Part shown: piece by piece, positions 53,871 through 62,105 of the stretch
Layout: each line of letters opens with the position of its first letter
How positions within the stretch are numbered: the first letter of the stretch is position 1
NCBI GenBank assembly: GCA_943372645.1
Contig: CALRZN010000001.1
Coordinates: forward strand, 434,001-498,000
Direction of reading: 5' to 3'
Source: VBWE01 sp943372645
GTDB lineage: Bacteria; Bacteroidota; Bacteroidia; Palsa-965
Length of the DNA: 64,000 bases
Notes under the pieces: generated by a model
Seen by the model: the letters and a program-made list of their open reading frames with translations, nothing else
Databases searched by the model: none
Told to the model about the DNA's origin: nothing
Program-made: the position numbers and the translations under genes

Positions 53871-55405
53871 TGATGAGAACACTCACTCGGCTAGATTTTA
53901 ATAATATTTTGAACTATTATGATATCCGTTCAAACGAATTCGTTTTATCAGTAAACAATGAATTTGTGGAATCAGAGTATTTCACCGGACATCTTACTTC
54001 CAATACGGATGTAGTGACTGATTATGTATCCGTCAGAAAAGTAAAAAAGCTGCTTGAAGATGCCCGGTCTTACTGTATTAAGATAAAAAAAAATTATCCT
54101 TTTCACGAAGCAATAATTGACGATGCCGTAGAGGTTTCCTGCAAGCATTTGTACACATATACACCGGTTCTTGTCGCAGCGTTGGACAGTACTATTTCTG
54201 TCAAAAGCATGCCTGGACTGCCCGCTTATTATCGGGTGTTCGAGGGAGATAAAAGCGATCAGTCGGACAGATCACTGCAACCGGTAAATGGCTCAAAAAT
54301 AGATTGCCGGGGAAAAAGCCTTTTGCTTATTCTGCAACCGAATGAAAAACTTCAAAGGGAACTTGTACTTCGGGTCTTTCGCAAAAAAATAAACTCGAGG
54401 CCTCAGATTGTAAAAACAGTTTTCTCACTTAGTGAACGCAATTTCTTTTATGAAAATGTAAAAAAAGATATTGACTTCGGGCTTTTATCAGAAAAGGATT
54501 CCGGGCTTTTCAGGCACACATTGCTGCAAATCTGGCCCTGTGGAGCGAGGGGGCGACTATCTTCGTATATATTACTTCGTGAAAACACACCAAACTTGGA
54601 AGCAGATCTTATTTCGTGGAATACAACTGTCAGCAATGGAGAAGTGTATTCGTTCAGTGGGCAAAAAATCGCAGCATCAGAAGAGTCCGGGCGAATTGCG
54701 GGTGAAGGAACCGGACGTTATTATGGATTTAAACGTACATCTGCTGTAGATAAAATGCTGTCGGATGGCATTATTCAGTATCGTCGTAAAGATCATTGGA
54801 AGTACAGGGGCTGGGTCGAATACGTATCTCCTCTTGATCCAACCATTACTGTTCGTTCAGATGGAAAATTCAGATGGCTTAAGTTTCCCCATGACGGCGT
54901 TGAGTCAGTTGAAAGATTATCTGACGGGCATAATATCGCAATAGGCGCCTCTTTTATAGAAAGAGAATGTGGCCAATATTTCACCGGGAAAAAAGTGCTT
55001 GCCGCAGGGCTGGGGCTGGGATTAATACAGCGCAGATTCAATTCGTTGGCCAACCTGATATCAATTGAAAAGAACCCGGCTGTTGTGGATATTTTCCGCA
55101 CGCTCTATCCCGAAGAGGCAATCAACCTGAAAATTGAAATAGCCGATATCTACCAGTACATTGCCCAAACAAAAGAGAAATTTGACACTATCCTGTTCGA
55201 TATTTATGATCCGGAAAATCAGTTTATGCAAATTGCTAATGTGGAGAATGCAATCAGGTGCTTAAATCCGGGTGGAACAGTCATTATCAACAAAAATGTA
55301 TCTGAGCAGGATACACAGATTCAATTGGAATCTTTGAAAGCTGATCTGAATGTCCATGTAAACGAACTCGAAATGAATCAGAAGGTAATTATGATTAAAA
55401 ACTGA
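53870..55405 (+). CDS. Unknown domain fused to a SAM-dependent methyltransferase
   Basis: Residues ~373-511 form a Rossmann methyltransferase of the spermidine-synthase-like type: KKVLAAGLGLGLIQRRF (Gly-rich loop), LISIEKNPAVVDIF (acidic SAM ribose ligand), IEIADIYQYI, FDTILFDIYDPE and CLNPGGTVIINKN. Residues 1-370 are not recognised; they include TYTPVLVAALDSTISVKS and a basic strand-rich part (GWVEYVSPLDPTITVRSDG). The start overlaps the previous stop by one base (TAATG). A methyltransferase in the operon parallels the His-methylating enzyme of thioviridamide, but the fusion is different. Confidence 0.75.
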   Translation: MMRTLTRLDFNNILNYYDIRSNEFVLSVNNEFVESEYFTGHLTSNTDVVTDYVSVRKVKKLLEDARSYCIKIKKNYPFHEAIIDDAVEVSCKHLYTYTPVLVAALDSTISVKSMPGLPAYYRVFEGDKSDQSDRSLQPVNGSKIDCRGKSLLLILQPNEKLQRELVLRVFRKKINSRPQIVKTVFSLSERNFFYENVKKDIDFGLLSEKDSGLFRHTLLQIWPCGARGRLSSYILLRENTPNLEADLISWNTTVSNGEVYSFSGQKIAASEESGRIAGEGTGRYYGFKRTSAVDKMLSDGIIQYRRKDHWKYRGWVEYVSPLDPTITVRSDGKFRWLKFPHDGVESVERLSDGHNIAIGASFIERECGQYFTGKKVLAAGLGLGLIQRRFNSLANLISIEKNPAVVDIFRTLYPEEAINLKIEIADIYQYIAQTKEKFDTILFDIYDPENQFMQIANVENAIRCLNPGGTVIINKNVSEQDTQIQLESLKADLNVHVNELEMNQKVIMIKN

Positions 55406-55413
55406 CATCTGCT

Positions 55414-55686
55414 ATGCCTGCAATCAGGATTCCATATGCTTTTCGACGATTTACGGATAATCATCCTGTTTTCAACTCAGAAGAGGAAACCATATCCGAA
55501 ATACTTAATGATTTTATTTCCTCATATCCGCTTATGCAGTCTGTTCTTTTTACGACCGAAGGAAATCTCAACGAATTTGTCAAGCTTTATGTTGATGGAA
55601 AACCTATAGAACAAAAATCAGATTTTCATTCAGTAATAATACCAGAAGCCAATATTACTATTATAACGGGCATTGCTGGAGGATAA
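55414..55686 (+). CDS. ThiS/MoaD-like ubiquitin-fold sulfur carrier
   Basis: This 90-residue protein has a beta-grasp pattern (AIRIPYAFRRFTDNHPVF, EFVKLYVDGKPIEQK) and ends in TIITGIAGG. The terminal Gly-Gly is the hallmark of sulfur carriers that are adenylated by an E1-like enzyme and turned into a thiocarboxylate. It lies 8 bp after the methyltransferase gene and just before its probable E1 partner. By context it carries sulfide for thioamide formation. Confidence 0.88.
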   Translation: MPAIRIPYAFRRFTDNHPVFNSEEETISEILNDFISSYPLMQSVLFTTEGNLNEFVKLYVDGKPIEQKSDFHSVIIPEANITIITGIAGG

Positions 55687-55696
55687 CAACATCAAG

Positions 55697-56836
55697 ATGA
55701 AATTAACTGAACTTGAAATCGAAAGATACAGTACTCAGCTTGCAACAGCAGGCTTTGGTCCAGATGAACAGCTTCTTCTGAAAAAAGCCCGCATTCTTGT
55801 GGTGGGAGCAGGAGGATTAGGTACTCCCGTATTAATGTACCTGAACGCCATGGGTATTGGTTCAATAGGATTAATTGACAATGATACAGTTGAATTAAAA
55901 AACCTCCACCGCCAGGTTCTCTATAGCGTCGAAGATATTGGTAAATATAAAGTAGATATTGCCCGGTTAAAGCTCAACCGTAGCAACCCGCACACTTCAA
56001 TCGACACATATCCTGAAAGACTGAATCAGTATAATGCTGCCAAACTTTTTGAAAAGTATGACCTGATAATTGATGGAACCGACAACTTCGAAACCAAGTA
56101 TCTCATAAATGATTTTGCTTTCCGGCTTGGCAAGCCCTGGATATACGGATCAATTTACCAACAGGAAGGACAAGTGGCTGTATTCAATCATTTAAAAGAC
56201 GGTATATGTGGTCCGAACTATCGTGATCTTTTTCCTTCTCCGCCTCCCCTGGGCATTCGGGAGGATTGCTCGATAAACGGTGTGCTTGGGATTCTTCCTG
56301 GAATTGTTGGCTGTTTCCAGGCAAATGAAGCCATTAAAATAATTACCGGATATGGGGTTCCACTGTCCGGCAAATTACTCGTATATGATGCAGGTTTAAA
56401 TTCAGTTACGATTCTTCCTGTTCACCCTAATCATAATAATCCATTGTATAGAGGAACTATGAATGCCAGATCTATGCAGGAAGATGATGCTAAATTGCTG
56501 GACAGCAAAGAGGAAGAGTATCTTATCGACATCTCCAAAATCTCGGAGCTAATTGAGCAAGGGGAAAAGCCTCTCCTTGTTGATGTTCGTGATCCGGCTG
56601 AATATGACAAAATGAACTTAGGTGGAGTAAATTTACCGTTGTATGAAATCTATAATGATTCGCCATCGCTTTACTCTTTTAGTCAGGCACGAACGCTGAT
56701 ATTAGTATGCCAAACTGAAACCAGAAGTAAGGTGGCATTCCGCATTTTGAAGGACCAGTGTGCTGATTTTATTACTGGCAGGAAAATATTTGTATTGAAA
56801 AATGGAATGACGAATTTATCACCCCCTGGCGGATGA
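55697..56836 (+). CDS. ThiF/MoeB-like E1 enzyme with rhodanese domain
   Basis: About 379 residues from the ATG at 55697; an in-frame TTG at 55673 would add eight. Residues ~10-245 are an E1-type adenylating domain: VVGAGGLGTPVLMYLN, DNDTVELKNLHRQV and DGTDNFETKYLIND. Residues ~280-379 are a rhodanese domain (LLVDVRDPAEYDKMNLGG, active-site loop LILVCQTETRSK). Together they would adenylate the carrier's C-terminus and load sulfur from a persulfide. The zinc-binding CxxC of MoeB/ThiF is absent: the spot reads GPNYRDLFP. Last gene of the operon. Confidence 0.88.
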   Translation: MKLTELEIERYSTQLATAGFGPDEQLLLKKARILVVGAGGLGTPVLMYLNAMGIGSIGLIDNDTVELKNLHRQVLYSVEDIGKYKVDIARLKLNRSNPHTSIDTYPERLNQYNAAKLFEKYDLIIDGTDNFETKYLINDFAFRLGKPWIYGSIYQQEGQVAVFNHLKDGICGPNYRDLFPSPPPLGIREDCSINGVLGILPGIVGCFQANEAIKIITGYGVPLSGKLLVYDAGLNSVTILPVHPNHNNPLYRGTMNARSMQEDDAKLLDSKEEEYLIDISKISELIEQGEKPLLVDVRDPAEYDKMNLGGVNLPLYEIYNDSPSLYSFSQARTLILVCQTETRSKVAFRILKDQCADFITGRKIFVLKNGMTNLSPPGG

Positions 56837-57221
56837 AAATATTAACTTATTCTCTTTCAAGTTAGTTTTATCCGGAACAGGTTTGAAATGAAATCGCCGT
56901 GCCTGTATCATATTTTGTATAGAGGCAAAAACTTGTCAATAAAACATTACGCACGCGCGAAACCACCAAGCACCGGAAGGAGTTATTTTTTCAAATGCTT
57001 ATCAAAGCCCCCTAAAAACAGCACAATATCCATGTTGTTCGATCTAATTCCCATTACCCCCTACAAAAGCATTAAATCCTGCCGAAAAAGGTTCTATCCA
57101 AGCTTCCTTAAGACTACAAAAAAACAAGAGCGCAGATATAGAGCGCAGAGCGGGTTACCATTTCCGTTATGCGCTTCGTTCTGTTTCTCGCGCTGTGAAT
57201 TTACAATAGAAGTATCCTGAG
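56837..57221. other. A+T-rich intergenic stretch
   Basis: No gene is supported here. A 110-codon open frame (56888-57220) has an unusual composition (Lys/Ser/Cys-rich) and no recognisable domain; it ends in TGA exactly where the tandem array begins and is in the same frame as the heptads of that array. A weak stem (aactt...aagtt near 56847-56866) lies just after the operon. Confidence 0.5.
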
Positions 57222-57810
57222 AAAACCAGGTATTTCAGAGCGTAAAACAGGTATTACAACCCATCATACAGGTATTTCAGAACACAAAACAGGTATTCTG
57301 GAACGCAAGAGAGACATTACAACCCATCGCACAGGTATTTCAGAACACCAGGCAGGTATTGCAACTCATCGTCCAGGTATTGCAGAACATAAAACAGGTA
57401 TCGCAACCCATCGCACAGGTATTTCAGAACGCAAGAATGGTATTGCAACTCATCGTACAGGTATTTCAGAACAAAAGACAGGTATCACAACGCATCACGC
57501 AGGTATTTCAGAACACCAGACAGGTATTACAACCCATCGCAAAGGTATTTCAGAACGCAAGAATAGTATTGCATCCCATCACGCAGGTATTCTGGAATGC
57601 ATTACAGGTATTTCAGAACACCAGACAGGTATTACAACCCAACACATAGGTATTTAAGAACGCAAGAATAGTAATGCAACCCTTCACGCAGGTATTTCGG
57701 AACACAAGACAAGTATTACAACTCATCTCCCAGGTATTTCAAAGCGCAAGACCGGTATTGCAAGCCATCATGCAGGTATTCCGGAACATCATGCAGGTAT
57801 ATTATAACGA
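57222..57810. repeat. Degenerate 21/42-bp tandem repeat array
   Basis: About 28 units of 21 bp alternate between two types: CAGGTATTTCAGAAC plus a CAAGA-like end, and CAGGTATTACAACCC plus an ATCGCA-like end, giving a 42-bp period. Units differ at several positions. Because 21 is a multiple of three, frames stay open over stretches and would encode heptads (QVFQNAR, QVLQPIA) with no start codon. The rest of the gap to 58286 is A+T-rich with no gene. Confidence 0.88.
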
Positions 57811-58044
57811 GTGAACAGTATTCTAACCCATTGCCCGGATATTCCAACCCGGAGGAAAAATCTGCTACCGCTACTCGTATATATGTTATAACGTGTAAGC
57901 ACAATTTCAAACCATTACACACCTCTATTATAACGTATGCCCAACATTTTTTATCGCTTTTCCCCTATTCATGGTTTGCAATTATTTTAACTCCCTGTAT
58001 AACTGCACATTTGATGTATGTTAACAAAAATAAATAGTATAATA

Positions 58045-58076
58045 CTTGCTTTTTGGAACTTCGTATACTATATTTG
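58045..58076 (+). promoter_or_regulatory. Candidate promoter of the 58-64 kb cluster
   Basis: TATATTTG at 58069-58076 matches the -7 consensus exactly; CTTG at 58045-58048 lies 20 bases upstream as a 3-of-4 -33 match. Transcription would begin near 58083, leaving a ~200-nt leader before the TTG start at 58287. Confidence 0.5.
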
Positions 58077-58286
58077 GGTTAATGAATAGCAGCAATGGTT
58101 GAATGACACGTTCAGCTGTTTGCTATACATGCCGAACCAAGGGTATACCGTGAAGTTTTCGCTTCTGCGGGTTCCGGAAGCGGCTTTTAATGTTAAGTTT
58201 TGCTGGTTTCGTCCCCGTCAGGAAATCCCTTTACCAAGTCCTGCCAGCGATTTCTCCGGCCATTGTTTAACCCCAAATTCACGCCT

Positions 58287-59354
58287 TTGAAAACGGTCAT
58301 CATTCAATCCATAGGAACGGCCAATCCCGGCACAGCGAAAGTTATGGCCGACTCGTTTGGCATCAGCCACGAGCTGTTTCTGAAGGTGCTTTATAACGCG
58401 CCTGCTGTTTTCCTGGATAAAGTCGAAGATGCGGTTGCAGAAAAAACGGCTGATCTGCTCCGGCGGCTCGGCCTTGAAATTACCTGCCAGGAAGCTGGCG
58501 AGCCGCTGCCGGAAAAGGCGGAACCGCTTGATGTGGCTGTTTACGTAAACAACCCGCTGGAGCTGACCAAAGTTGCCGGCCAGCTTGCGGCGTTTATCGG
58601 CTGTAAAGAAAGTGATGCCCTTCAGCTTTTGCTGAACGAACCGAGCGTTGTACTGGGCGGTGTTTCACTGGCTACTGCCAACGCCCTGCAGTCGCGCCTT
58701 GCTGCGGAAGTGATTACCAGTAACCCCAGGGCCGATCATTACACCATCGAAGTGGTATCCATCGAGCCTTTGCTGCTGAATCAGTTCACGGCCAGTTTAA
58801 AAAACAAGGGGATTGTTTTTGACAGCACCAAAACAAAAATGATTGCTGACCTCACCTACCGCGAGGCACAGGACATCTGGAACAAATATAACCATGTTGC
58901 GCAGCTGCTGATTTACAACCAGAGTTACCGGCGCTACAACATCGAACTCAATGGATTTAATCCGGAAGACCCGGAACAGACCGCATTTCTTACCAACCAG
59001 GTGGGCATGCCCGCAGAAATCCTGGAAGAGGTACATGCCAACCTGCCGGTATTGCTTGATGAATCGGTAAGCATTAATACGATGCTGGCGCGCCTGGAGG
59101 AATACAACCGTGCAGGATTGCGCTGCGCCGCGGTTCCGCTTCCTTTCGGGAAGTATAAACTCAGCGTCAATAATATTATGGATAAGAAACGGGTGCAGGA
59201 AATCGTGTCGCAGTTCTATAAAGACACGGTTATTCCCGATTCCACGGAGGAGTGGACGGCCCCGCAACCACTGAATAATGTATTAAACAGGTATCTGCAG
59301 AAACAGCTTGAACTCATCGGCTGTGAAGTGGAGTATCAATACGCAGAAGCATGA
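58287..59354 (+). CDS. Protein with L7/L12-C-terminal-like repeats
   Basis: About 355 residues from the TTG at 58287 (KTVIIQSIGTANPGTAKVMA); an in-frame start at 58200 adds 29 unlikely residues. The first ~70 residues show the pattern of the ribosomal L7/L12 C-terminal domain: beta strand, helix, FLKVLYNAP, helix, then KTADLLRRLGLEIT. A second copy follows (VAVYVNNPLELTKVAGQLAA to LQLLLNEPSVV) and a weaker third (HYTIEVVSIEPLLLN). No signal peptide. The TPR gene overlaps its stop by 4 bp. A role in protein-protein assembly is likely; the biological process is unknown. Confidence 0.6.
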   Translation: MKTVIIQSIGTANPGTAKVMADSFGISHELFLKVLYNAPAVFLDKVEDAVAEKTADLLRRLGLEITCQEAGEPLPEKAEPLDVAVYVNNPLELTKVAGQLAAFIGCKESDALQLLLNEPSVVLGGVSLATANALQSRLAAEVITSNPRADHYTIEVVSIEPLLLNQFTASLKNKGIVFDSTKTKMIADLTYREAQDIWNKYNHVAQLLIYNQSYRRYNIELNGFNPEDPEQTAFLTNQVGMPAEILEEVHANLPVLLDESVSINTMLARLEEYNRAGLRCAAVPLPFGKYKLSVNNIMDKKRVQEIVSQFYKDTVIPDSTEEWTAPQPLNNVLNRYLQKQLELIGCEVEYQYAEA

Positions 59355-59911
59355 CCGGAACCGGAACCATAAACCTGCATTACGGCATTGCAGAAAAAGG
59401 CAAAGTGTTTGCGCTGCAGGGCAACCATAAGGAAGCGTTGCGTCATTATAAGGAAGCCCTGCGCATGTGCCAGGGACTGCCCAATGCCGACCTGTTCTTC
59501 CAGCACTACAGCCTGTGCGCGATGGAGTCGCTGGAGCTGATGGGATCGCATGAGGAGGTGATTGCGTTTTGTGATAACTGCCTTGATTTTCTGGAATCAA
59601 AAGAGGAGCTCCGGAACAATCCTGTTTTTGAAAAATACGTGGCTTCCATTATAGAACGGAAAGGCATTCAATACCTGGTGCTGGATGAAAAGGCCGAAGC
59701 GGTTGCTGCATTCCGGGAAGTACAAACCCGGATGGGGAAAACGCAGATGCCTTTAACGAATGAGTTGCTGAACTGGGCGTCGAGAGGCTATACCATTACA
59801 ACGAAACAGATTCGTGATATGCAAAACAAACACCGGTATTTCACCGTGCGCAAAGAAACTGTAAACGAACAAATTGCAATAGAGTTACCACAGCATATAA
59901 ACCCGTATTAA
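59351..59911 (+). CDS. TPR protein
   Basis: This 186-residue helical protein contains at least two tetratricopeptide-like repeats: KGKVFALQGNHKEALRHYKE near residue 17 and RKGIQYLVLDEKAEAVAAF near residue 102. It has no signal peptide. It overlaps the preceding gene by 4 bp (ATGA) and is followed 20 bp later by the 543-residue gene. It probably serves as a scaffold or chaperone for the cluster's proteins. Confidence 0.75.
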   Translation: MTGTGTINLHYGIAEKGKVFALQGNHKEALRHYKEALRMCQGLPNADLFFQHYSLCAMESLELMGSHEEVIAFCDNCLDFLESKEELRNNPVFEKYVASIIERKGIQYLVLDEKAEAVAAFREVQTRMGKTQMPLTNELLNWASRGYTITTKQIRDMQNKHRYFTVRKETVNEQIAIELPQHINPY

Positions 59912-59931
59912 AAACCAAAAAAAAGATCAAC

Positions 59932-61563
59932 ATGGCAGTTCAAGATTTTGCAAACGGCGCCAACATTCTCCAGCAGGTTGATGTAAGCCAAATATTCAAA
60001 TCGCTGGCAATGGGTATTGCCGAAGCCCAGCAGGAGCTCGACGATAATTCCATTGCCCAGCTCGAACGATTGTCCGAAACCGAGCTGGCCGGCAAATCGC
60101 TGCTGGAACTCGGATTTGTTCCGGCCTTCTATTCCTTTACGTATGCCGACATCAGCGCGAGCATTCACCTGCGCATGGCAGAGAAAACAAGCCTCGAACT
60201 GGGCTTTGCCGCCAGTTTCGATTACTCCAGCTCGAGCGGTGCCGAAAGCGACTTCAGTAACCTGAGCAAAGAGCACCAGTTCTTTTCGGAGAAAGAAGAA
60301 TTCAGAAGCAACAGGAAATTCAGCATGAAATCCTCGAGCACAAGCCGCATAAAGGTGAACAACCAGTACTATGCGCTTGACCAGAATGAAGGTTCTGTTT
60401 CGATGATTGAAAAAATGCACGATGAACTCCTGGAGCAGGAAGCAATCGAACGGGTGAACATCCAGCGGAACGAAGCCTATACAACTGTTTACAAAACAGA
60501 GCAAAACTTTACGGGACTTGCGATAACCTCGTTCGCGGCGGTTACAGCTGATTTTGGAGCAGTAAGTGTACCCATATCAACAGACTTTGCAACCACATTC
60601 CCCAGTTCTCCTCCTCCCGGAATGTTTGGATTTTCAGGTTCAAAAGTATGGGGACTTGCCCCGGGGCCAATTGACCTGGAATTTTACTTTGACTTTGATA
60701 AGCGGATAATGGATTTTGATTACGATCAAACCGTATCCACGTATGACAAGCGGGCTGTTTTCAATGCGCTGGGAGCAATTCTGCGCACCGATCCGTCGCT
60801 GGTAATAAAAATTGAAGGCTACACAGATGGCAGCGGCCCGAACAATTACAACGATCACCTGTCCATCGATCGCTGCAATGCGCTGCTGAACTGGCTTGTT
60901 GCAAAAGGTGCTGATCTGACGCAGCTGCAGCCGCACGGGAACGGGGAAACGCTGGCGGGTTCCAATCAAAATCCGGCCGCGCAGTTCCGTAAGGTTACTG
61001 TCATTCTTCCTCCCGGCCGCAGCTACATTTATTATCCCGTTTACAATCCGAGCCCGACCTTCTCGCCTCCCGGTCCGGCAGGAGCCAGCTTCCTGCTCGC
61101 TGCGGCATCTTCTTTCGTTGTAACAAATGAAAGTGCATCGCAATTTGAATCAGGCGAATCAACTTATACGTTGCTGTCAGATTACGTAGCAGGGAACTCG
61201 ACCCATTTCTATTCAGAAACCCGGGAAGACATTCTGCACCTGCTTCATAAAGACACGGAGCTTACGTTCATGGCTTACTCCGAAGAATCTGAAAACATCG
61301 AGATCGTAGCGGAAGAAGGCAGCGAAGAAGAAATACGGGTGTACAATAACGAAAACGAAACGGAACGTATCCAGAGCCTTGCTACGAAGAACCGGTCGGA
61401 CCGGACATTTGCAGCCAGCGCCAGTGTTGACTTCCGGTTCTCGCGCCAGTTCGAAATGTCGGTTGAAGGCAGCGCATCGATGTCGGCCCACATGGTGGCT
61501 GTACCGCCGCCTGAAGCATTTACGCTGCACATTGCGACCGCGTATAACCCGCCAACACCGTAA
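59932..61563 (+). CDS. Paralogue family protein with inserted OmpA-like domain
   Basis: This 543-residue protein begins with the family N-terminus (IFKSLAMGIAEAQQELDDNS) and central motif (LLELGFVPAFYSFTYADI, residues 57-74), and ends with the family C-terminus (FEMSVEGSASMSAHMVAVPP). Between them, residues ~250-360 form an OmpA-like fold (IKIEGYTDGSGPNNYNDHLS, then GNGETLAGSNQNPAAQFRKV), which usually binds peptidoglycan. No signal peptide is present, so it is probably not exported by the Sec pathway. The OmpA domain would therefore be cytosolic unless another route exists. Confidence 0.65.
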   Translation: MAVQDFANGANILQQVDVSQIFKSLAMGIAEAQQELDDNSIAQLERLSETELAGKSLLELGFVPAFYSFTYADISASIHLRMAEKTSLELGFAASFDYSSSSGAESDFSNLSKEHQFFSEKEEFRSNRKFSMKSSSTSRIKVNNQYYALDQNEGSVSMIEKMHDELLEQEAIERVNIQRNEAYTTVYKTEQNFTGLAITSFAAVTADFGAVSVPISTDFATTFPSSPPPGMFGFSGSKVWGLAPGPIDLEFYFDFDKRIMDFDYDQTVSTYDKRAVFNALGAILRTDPSLVIKIEGYTDGSGPNNYNDHLSIDRCNALLNWLVAKGADLTQLQPHGNGETLAGSNQNPAAQFRKVTVILPPGRSYIYYPVYNPSPTFSPPGPAGASFLLAAASSFVVTNESASQFESGESTYTLLSDYVAGNSTHFYSETREDILHLLHKDTELTFMAYSEESENIEIVAEEGSEEEIRVYNNENETERIQSLATKNRSDRTFAASASVDFRFSRQFEMSVEGSASMSAHMVAVPPPEAFTLHIATAYNPPTP

Positions 61564-61566
61564 ACC

Positions 61567-62049
61567 ATGGCCGCGATAGACACCATAAACAATACGATTA
61601 CCAATGCGCCCCTACCGCAGGTAATCGAAAAAATGGGGCTCGCTATTGCCCAGGCGCAGAAGGCCCTTGACATGAATTCGATTGCCATGCTGGCCGAACT
61701 GGCGGAAAGCCCGATTACGATCGGGAACAAGGAAACGAACCTGCTGGCCCTGGGTTTTGTGCCAAGCTTTTATGCCTTTACCGAAGCCAGTTTCGAAGCC
61801 AAGATGGACTTTACGATAGCCGAATCCGAATCTTTAACAATAGGAGGATCGGTAGGCGTTGTTCTTCCTTTCGATACCGGGGGATCAAGAGGCCTGTTCG
61901 CGGCATCGGTGAACGCTTCACATACCCGCAAGTTCGACCAGGAAGCTTCGGCATCTTCGAGCATGGCTGCGCGGATGGTTTCACTGCCACCTCCCGACCG
62001 GCTCCTGCAGTTTCTGAAAGAACTGAACCCTGAAACACCGGCAACTTAA
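61567..62049 (+). CDS. Paralogue family protein, short form
   Basis: This 160-residue protein is the minimal member of the four-paralogue family: N-terminal LPQVIEKMGLAIAQAQKALD followed by MNSI, central LLALGFVPSFYAFTEASFEA, and C-terminal SVNASHTRKFDQEASASSSM with MVSLPPP. Between the last two lie two beta-strand-like stretches. The family resembles DUF2589-like proteins by overall layout (AQ-rich helix, IVPIP-type strand, beta-rich end), but I cannot confirm this. It lies 3 bp after the OmpA-like gene. Confidence 0.65.
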   Translation: MAAIDTINNTITNAPLPQVIEKMGLAIAQAQKALDMNSIAMLAELAESPITIGNKETNLLALGFVPSFYAFTEASFEAKMDFTIAESESLTIGGSVGVVLPFDTGGSRGLFAASVNASHTRKFDQEASASSSMAARMVSLPPPDRLLQFLKELNPETPAT

Positions 62050-62105
62050 TCGCTGCCAATAACAACAACCATACAATTAATTAACCACTTCTAAAACTTA
62101 AATCC

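Noticed and set aside
56888..57220. 110-codon frame after the RiPP operon
   Set aside because: No recognisable domain, unusual composition, and no RBS or promoter; kept only as a note on the array.
57222..57810. CRISPR array
   Set aside because: Units are contiguous and alternate between two related types; there are no unique spacers of constant length and no cas genes.
49350..58286. Integrase or duplicated tRNA end marking a mobile island
   Set aside because: I looked for a second copy of the tRNA 3' end and for integrase motifs and saw neither within the window.
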